DNA of 64,000 nucleotides. It comes from Janibacter limosus (lineage in GTDB: Bacteria > Actinomycetota > Actinomycetes > Actinomycetales > Dermatophilaceae). The notes beneath the pieces are model-generated. The model saw nothing but the letters and a program-made list of their open reading frames with translations, ran no database searches and was not told where the DNA came from. The translations under genes and the position numbers were made by a program. Position 1 is the first letter of the stretch; the number at the start of each line of letters is the position of its first letter. This document shows positions 59,797-64,000 of this stretch, piece after piece. The DNA lies in assembly GCF_004295485.1 (NCBI RefSeq), contig NZ_CP036164.1, positions 1,736,001-1,800,000 on the forward strand, read 5' to 3'.

Positions 59797-61545
59797 ATGG
59801 ACGGGACATCGGGGTTCGAGGAGATGCTGACGCAGACACTGCGTCGTATCGACCTGCACACGATGCGCCGTCCGATCGAGTTCCCGCAGGGCATGGCCGA
59901 GACCATCCAGCGCGCGCACCGCGAGGTCGACCGCATGATGGAGCGGCTGGTCGACGAGGAGGCTGACGTCGCCGCCCTGAGGGAGCAGGTCACCGAGGTG
60001 GAGCGGCTCAAGCGACGGATCGAGGCCGTCCAGCTGCACCTGACCGCCAAGGCGTCCCGGACCAGGGCCCACGAGGCCGATGGCGAGCTCGACTCCGGTT
60101 CCTGGCTGGCCGGCGCGACCGACAGTGACCGTCGGCAGGCTGCTGGCCAGGCAGCCCTGGCAGATGCGCTGGGCGACACGCCTGCCGCAGCCGGGTCCGA
60201 CAGCGATGCTGCTGGCGGTGGCGAGCCGGCGGGTGACAGCACGGGTGATGGGGCGGCCGGCCAAGGTGACGCCACGGCTGATGGGGCGGCTGGCCAAAGT
60301 GACGCGGCCGGAGCAGGTGACGCAGCCGAAGCAGGTGACGAGCATGACCGCCCGGCGGACGGTGACGGTGACGGTGACGCGTGCGGCTCTGGCACAGAAG
60401 ATCGTCGGGCAGCAGGCCGTCGCGCCGACGGGCGACCGCTCCTGACGGCGACGAGCGCCGCACTCGATGCCGGCACGATCAGCGCCGCGCACGCCCAGGT
60501 CATCATGCGGGCGCTCGACGACCTGCCCGAGTCAGTCACCGACGAGCAGCGACGTCACTGCGAGGAGGAGCTGCTCCTGCTGTGCGTCAACCGCTCCCCT
60601 GGTCAGCTGCGACGGGCCGCACGACGAGTGCTCGAGGCCATCGAGCCCGAGCCTGAGGCGGTCGACCAGCACGAAGACGACCTCGTTGCAGACGAGGAGG
60701 AGCAGGCGCGGGACAAGGCTGCCTTCTGGCTCAAGGACAACCAGGACGGGACAGTGACGGGCCACTTCACCGTGCCGTGGGTCTCCGGGATGATGCTCAA
60801 GAAGATCATCGACGCCATGACCGCTCCCCGCCGCCGTGGGAGCGACGACAAGGCTGGTCGGGACGGCGCGGCACGCGGGACGGGCACGGGCGGCACTGCA
60901 CGCGGGACGAGCACCGACGGCGCAGCACGCGGGACGGGCACGGACGGCGCAGCACGAGGGACGGCCACGCACGGCCGTGCCGGCACCGGCTCGACCAGCA
61001 AGGACCGCTACCTCGACTGGCAGCACCGGCGGGGCCTGGCCTTCGCTGACCTGCTGACGCGCATCCCGACCGATCACCTGCACACCAAAGTCTCGGCCAC
61101 GATGCTCATCACGACGCGGCTGTCGGACCTGATGGACAACTTCGAAGCCGCTGGGACCAAGGTCGCCACGACGGACATGCCGGACGTCCTCAGCGCTGGT
61201 GCGGCGCGGCGGCTGGCCTGCGGAGCAGGTCTGCTGCCGGCCGTTCTCGACGGAGACTCGGTACCCCTTGACTTGGGGCGACAACGACGACTCTTCACCG
61301 ACAACCAGCGAATGGCCTTGGCCGGGCGCTACAGCGAGTGCGCGGCGCAGGGGTGCGACCGGCCCTTCGCGTGGACCGAGACCCATCATCTGAAGCCGTG
61401 GGAAACCGGTGGCAGGACCGATCTCGACAACGCCGTTCCTCTCTGCGGCACCCACCACCACATGATCGACAGCGCCCTGTGGACCTACGTCATCACGAGG
61501 CTGGCCCGTCGGACCGTGTCGCTCGCATTCCACCGACGGGCATAG
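59797..61545 (+). CDS. DUF222/HNH endonuclease domain protein (13E12-type)
   Basis: 582 residues from ATG 59797. An N-terminal helical DUF222 region includes a coiled coil (REVDRMMERLVDEEADVAAL). Two acidic or repetitive insertions follow (about 115-205 and 350-395). The C-terminal HNH nuclease is complete: CAAQGCDRPFAWTETHHLKP ... GGRTDLDNAVPLCGTHHHMI. Such multicopy genes are frequent in actinomycetes and often considered selfish or recombinogenic; no direct function is known. Confidence 0.9.
   Translation: MDGTSGFEEMLTQTLRRIDLHTMRRPIEFPQGMAETIQRAHREVDRMMERLVDEEADVAALREQVTEVERLKRRIEAVQLHLTAKASRTRAHEADGELDSGSWLAGATDSDRRQAAGQAALADALGDTPAAAGSDSDAAGGGEPAGDSTGDGAAGQGDATADGAAGQSDAAGAGDAAEAGDEHDRPADGDGDGDACGSGTEDRRAAGRRADGRPLLTATSAALDAGTISAAHAQVIMRALDDLPESVTDEQRRHCEEELLLLCVNRSPGQLRRAARRVLEAIEPEPEAVDQHEDDLVADEEEQARDKAAFWLKDNQDGTVTGHFTVPWVSGMMLKKIIDAMTAPRRRGSDDKAGRDGAARGTGTGGTARGTSTDGAARGTGTDGAARGTATHGRAGTGSTSKDRYLDWQHRRGLAFADLLTRIPTDHLHTKVSATMLITTRLSDLMDNFEAAGTKVATTDMPDVLSAGAARRLACGAGLLPAVLDGDSVPLDLGRQRRLFTDNQRMALAGRYSECAAQGCDRPFAWTETHHLKPWETGGRTDLDNAVPLCGTHHHMIDSALWTYVITRLARRTVSLAFHRRA
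60862..60969 (+). repeat. 27-bp tandem repeats in the DUF222/HNH gene
   Basis: Four units of 27 bp encode DGAARGTGT, GGTARGTST, DGAARGTGT and DGAARGTAT. They are in frame, GC-rich and slightly diverged, consistent with expansion within a tolerant linker between the DUF222 and HNH parts. Confidence 0.85.
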
Positions 61546-61588
61546 ACCGGCCCCGCCAGCCAGAAGTCATCTGACTCGCGGGGCCGGT
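61546..61588. terminator. Terminator between HNH and liv genes
   Basis: ACCGGCCCCGC (61546-61556) pairs exactly with GCGGGGCCGGT (61578-61588), an 11-bp stem with a 21-base loop. It starts at the HNH stop codon and can serve both convergent transcripts. Short direct repeats (GTCGTGCCGGAG, GCCAGACCC) fill the rest of the gap to livF. Confidence 0.7.
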
Positions 61589-61692
61589 GTGCCGGGCCTG
61601 GGGCGTCGTGCCGGAGCGGGGCTGTCGTGCCGGAGGCTGGGCCCTGCTCGACGCCAGCTCGCCAGACCCAGCGTCGCCAGACCCCAGCTTCG

Positions 61693-62400
61693 CTAGACGC
61701 CCAGGTAGGCCTGCTGCACCGCCGGGTCGTCAGCGAGGTCTTCGGCGGCTCCGGAGAGGACGACTCGCCCCTCGGCCAAGACGTACCCGGTGGAGGCGAT
61801 CTTGAGCGCTGACCGGGCGTTCTGCTCCGCGAGCAGCACACCGATGCCCTCACGGTTGATCCCGACGATGGCCTCGAAGACCTGCTCGGTGACGAGCGGA
61901 GCCAGACCCATCGATGGCTCGTCGAGGATGAGCATCTTGGGGTCGGACATCAGAGCCCGGCCGATGGCCACCATCTGCTGCTGGCCGCCGGAGAGGGAGC
62001 CGGCATTCTGGTTGCTCTTGTCCTGCAGGATCGGGAAGAGCTCGTAGCTGCGCTCCAGCAGGGCTCGCACCCGCTTGCGGTCCCGGCGTCCCACATAGGC
62101 ACCGAGGGTGAGGTTCTTCTCCACGGACATCCGTGGGAAGAGGTGGCGACCCTCCGGGCAGTGGGCCAGTCCCCGACGCACGATCGCTGCCGATCGACTG
62201 CGGGTGATCTCCTCCCCCTCGAACTCGACGCGACCAGATCGGGGACGCAGCAGACCACTGACGGTGCGGAAGAGCGTGGACTTGCCGGACCCGTTGGCCC
62301 CGAGGATGACGGTCAGCTCCCCCGCCGCGGCGGTGATGTCGACCGAGTGCAGGACGTCGCCGGCACCGTAGCCGACGCTCACGTCGGTGATGGTCATCAT
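61693..62400 (-). CDS. livF: Branched-chain amino acid ABC transporter ATP-binding protein LivF
   Basis: 235 residues from ATG 62400. Walker A GANGSGKSTLFRT, signature SLSGGQQQMVAIGRAL, Walker B KMLILDEPSMGLAP and the LivF-type VLLAEQNARSALKIA. It overlaps livG by four bases. With LivG it energises import through LivHM. Confidence 0.95.
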   Translation of the reverse strand: MMTITDVSVGYGAGDVLHSVDITAAAGELTVILGANGSGKSTLFRTVSGLLRPRSGRVEFEGEEITRSRSAAIVRRGLAHCPEGRHLFPRMSVEKNLTLGAYVGRRDRKRVRALLERSYELFPILQDKSNQNAGSLSGGQQQMVAIGRALMSDPKMLILDEPSMGLAPLVTEQVFEAIVGINREGIGVLLAEQNARSALKIASTGYVLAEGRVVLSGAAEDLADDPAVQQAYLGV

Positions 62401-63176
62401 GTCGTCGCTCCCGTCGTCCCCGCACCGGTGCCGAGGTATGCCTCGATGACCTGGGGGTTGCTCTTGATGTCGTCCGGGGTGCCCACGGCGATCCGCTGTC
62501 CGTGATCGAGGACGACGATCTGGTCGGCGAGGTTCATCACCATCGACATCTTGTGCTCGACGAGGCAGACGGTGACCCCCCGGGCGACGATCTCCCGGAT
62601 GAGGGTGCCGAAGGACTCCGTCTCCTCGTCGGTGGTCCCCGCAGCGGGCTCGTCGAGGAGCAGCAGCTTCGGCTCCGTGGCCAGGGCCTGGGCGATCGAG
62701 ATGCGCTTCTGCGCCTCCTGCGGGAGGGTCGAGGCGATCTCGTCACGCAGGTGCGCCACACCGACGAACTCGAGCTCGTGCATCGACCTGTCGAGGCTGC
62801 GCCTCTCGTCCTTGCGGAACCTCGGGGTGTGCAGCACGGCGTCGAGGGCATTGGACCTCGAGCGCACCACACACGCCGCGCGCACGTTGTCCAGGACGCT
62901 CGCACCGTCGAAGAGGTGCGTCGTCTGGAAGGTGCGGGCGATGCCGTCGCGCACCGTCTGGTGCGGCTGCATGCCCGTGATGTCCTTGCCGTCGAAGGTG
63001 ACCGTCCCCGCCGTCGGCCGGTAGAACCCGGCCAGCAGGTTGAAGAGGGTCGACTTGCCGGCGCCGTTGGGTCCGATGATCGCCGTGACGCAACCCTCGG
63101 GGACGTCGAAGTCGACGTCCTGGACCGCGTGCAGGCCACCGAAGGCCTTGCTGAGCCCACGTACCTCGAGAAGCAT
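62397..63176 (-). CDS. livG: Branched-chain amino acid ABC transporter ATP-binding protein LivG
   Basis: 259 residues from ATG 63176. Walker A IGPNGAGKSTLFNLLAGFYR, the LivG-type GIARTFQTTHLFDGASVLDN, signature-region LPQEAQKRISIAQALATEPK and Walker B LLLLDEPAAGTTDEET, followed by CLVEHKMSMVMNLAD. In the signature the usual LSxGQ is replaced by LPQEAQK, a divergence worth noting. It shares one base with livM. Confidence 0.93.
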   Translation of the reverse strand: MLLEVRGLSKAFGGLHAVQDVDFDVPEGCVTAIIGPNGAGKSTLFNLLAGFYRPTAGTVTFDGKDITGMQPHQTVRDGIARTFQTTHLFDGASVLDNVRAACVVRSRSNALDAVLHTPRFRKDERRSLDRSMHELEFVGVAHLRDEIASTLPQEAQKRISIAQALATEPKLLLLDEPAAGTTDEETESFGTLIREIVARGVTVCLVEHKMSMVMNLADQIVVLDHGQRIAVGTPDDIKSNPQVIEAYLGTGAGTTGATT

Positions 63177-64000
63177 CAGAGTCTCCCTTCGCTCGTGGCA
63201 GTGGTGGTCCCGGTGGTGCGCGCTGCCCGCCGTGAGCGACGGGACGCGAGGAACTCGTTGAGGTAGCCGACGATGCCGCGCGGGGCGAAGATCACGAGCA
63301 GGACGATGATCGGGCCGAGCACGATGAAGCGGTAGGCCTCGAGTCCCTGCAGCATCTCGAAGAGGAATGCGACGAGCACGCTGCCGACGACCGGGCCCAT
63401 GACAGTCCCCATGCCACCGATGAGCAGGAAGAGCAGGAACTGGAAGGTCAGGTCGATCGACGCCGAGTCCGCGCCGATGAACCCGTTGAGGGTCGCGAAG
63501 AGGCCACCGGCCAGGCCGGCGATGCCCGCCGAGGCGGTGTAGGCCAGCTGCTTGCTGACGCCGACGTTGACACCGATCGACTTGGCCAGGTCCTCGGAGG
63601 TGCGGATGGCCACGAGCGAACGACCCGCGTTGGAGTGCAGGATCGCGTGCGTCGTGTACGCCACGACTCCGAGGAAGAGCAGCACGAGGTAGTACAGGAC
63701 CACCGGTTCGCTGAAGTCGAGCGGGCCGATGCCCTCGGGCAGCTTGATCCCGCTGACACCGGAGTGGGCGTGGGTGACCGTCTCCCAGCGGATGATGATG
63801 ATGTAGATGAGGAAGCCCAGGGCCATCGTGAAGATCGCGAAGTAGGCACCCTGCGTGCGCAGCGCGATCAGGCCCGAGGCGTACCCCATCACCGTGGTGA
63901 CCACGACGGCGACGACGAAGGCGGTCCAGAAGGACCAGTCGTGGTCGGTCGTCGCCAGGCCGACGATGTAGGCGCCGACCCCGAAGAAGGCGCCGTGGGC
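63176..64000 (-). CDS. livM: Branched-chain amino acid ABC transporter permease LivM (3' part, cut by window edge)
   Basis: The frame ends at TGA 63178-63176 and remains open to the window edge, so the start is outside. Hydrophobic segments alternate with family motifs: AHGAFFGVGAYIVGLATT, MGYASGLIALRTQGAYFAIF, GRSLVAIRTSEDLAKSIGVN and GGMGTVMGPVVGSVLVAFLF. It forms the membrane channel with LivH. The terminus ends in a basic tail with Thr/Ala. Confidence 0.93.
   Translation of the reverse strand, partial: AHGAFFGVGAYIVGLATTDHDWSFWTAFVVAVVVTTVMGYASGLIALRTQGAYFAIFTMALGFLIYIIIIRWETVTHAHSGVSGIKLPEGIGPLDFSEPVVLYYLVLLFLGVVAYTTHAILHSNAGRSLVAIRTSEDLAKSIGVNVGVSKQLAYTASAGIAGLAGGLFATLNGFIGADSASIDLTFQFLLFLLIGGMGTVMGPVVGSVLVAFLFEMLQGLEAYRFIVLGPIIVLLVIFAPRGIVGYLNEFLASRRSRRAARTTGTTTATSEGRL

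Noticed and set aside
1..64000. tRNA, rRNA, prophage or integrase attachment site
   Set aside because: I looked for T-loop motifs, rRNA blocks, integrase genes and long direct repeats and saw none. A short tRNA could still be missed by eye.

Overview
The window is high-GC DNA with frequent GTG starts, short operons joined by 4-base ATGA or GTGA overlaps, lipobox and Tat-type leaders, a LAL-type LuxR regulator and a DUF222/HNH (13E12-type) gene. This points to an actinomycete, probably of the order Micrococcales. I cannot name the genus from the sequence. No rRNA, tRNA or CRISPR array was seen.

Left part (1-12.2 kb) is an accessory region: the end of a type I restriction-modification locus (hsdM and the start of hsdS), a large DUF262-DUF1524-RAMA-DUF4268 nuclease-like protein diverging from an EcsC-like protein, a broken DUF6308 gene holding an IS3-family element with a recognisable 3-bp target duplication, a DnaB-like ATPase that has lost its Walker A lysine, gene remnants (ribbon-helix-helix protein, HepT, tannase-like), and an intact HTH-nucleotidyltransferase/HepT toxin-antitoxin pair with a palindrome in front.

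Middle part (12.2-42 kb) is mostly metabolic and regulatory: a DapA-family enzyme, a ScoMcrA-head protein, flavin oxidoreductases, a LAL regulator and a Tat-exported M20 peptidase. A seven-gene minus-strand operon follows (FAD oxidoreductase, DUF1365, cyclopropane-fatty-acid-synthase-like methyltransferase, SDR, photolyase, CPBP protease, and an SDR-TspO fusion). It diverges from an SRPBCC gene and a MerR/B12 regulator of the CarH/LitR type. The intergenic region carries 11-bp-spaced repeats like CarH operators, so this looks like a light and singlet-oxygen response locus acting on membrane lipids and DNA. Next comes an aromatic-acid locus that feeds homogentisate into central metabolism: IclR, a frameshifted LysR, an MHS transporter, an FAD monooxygenase, homogentisate dioxygenase, an unknown protein and fumarylacetoacetase.

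Right part (42-64 kb): a vapBC module whose toxin is split by an IS110-family element with a likely bridge-RNA leader; a copper locus (CopB-type ATPase, DUF6153, DUF305 and a frameshifted DUF411 gene); a mazEF pair; an ArsR/CDF metal-efflux pair with an AT-rich operator; a PucR regulator and an aromatic-ring monooxygenase; two MFS transporters; the kynurenine route kynA-kynU with a convergent formamidase-like hydrolase; a DUF222/HNH gene; and the liv branched-chain amino acid ABC transporter running off the right edge.

Recurrent themes are toxin-antitoxin modules in various states of decay, two transposon insertions whose removal restores a readable protein, and several genes broken by 1-2 base indels in short repeats.
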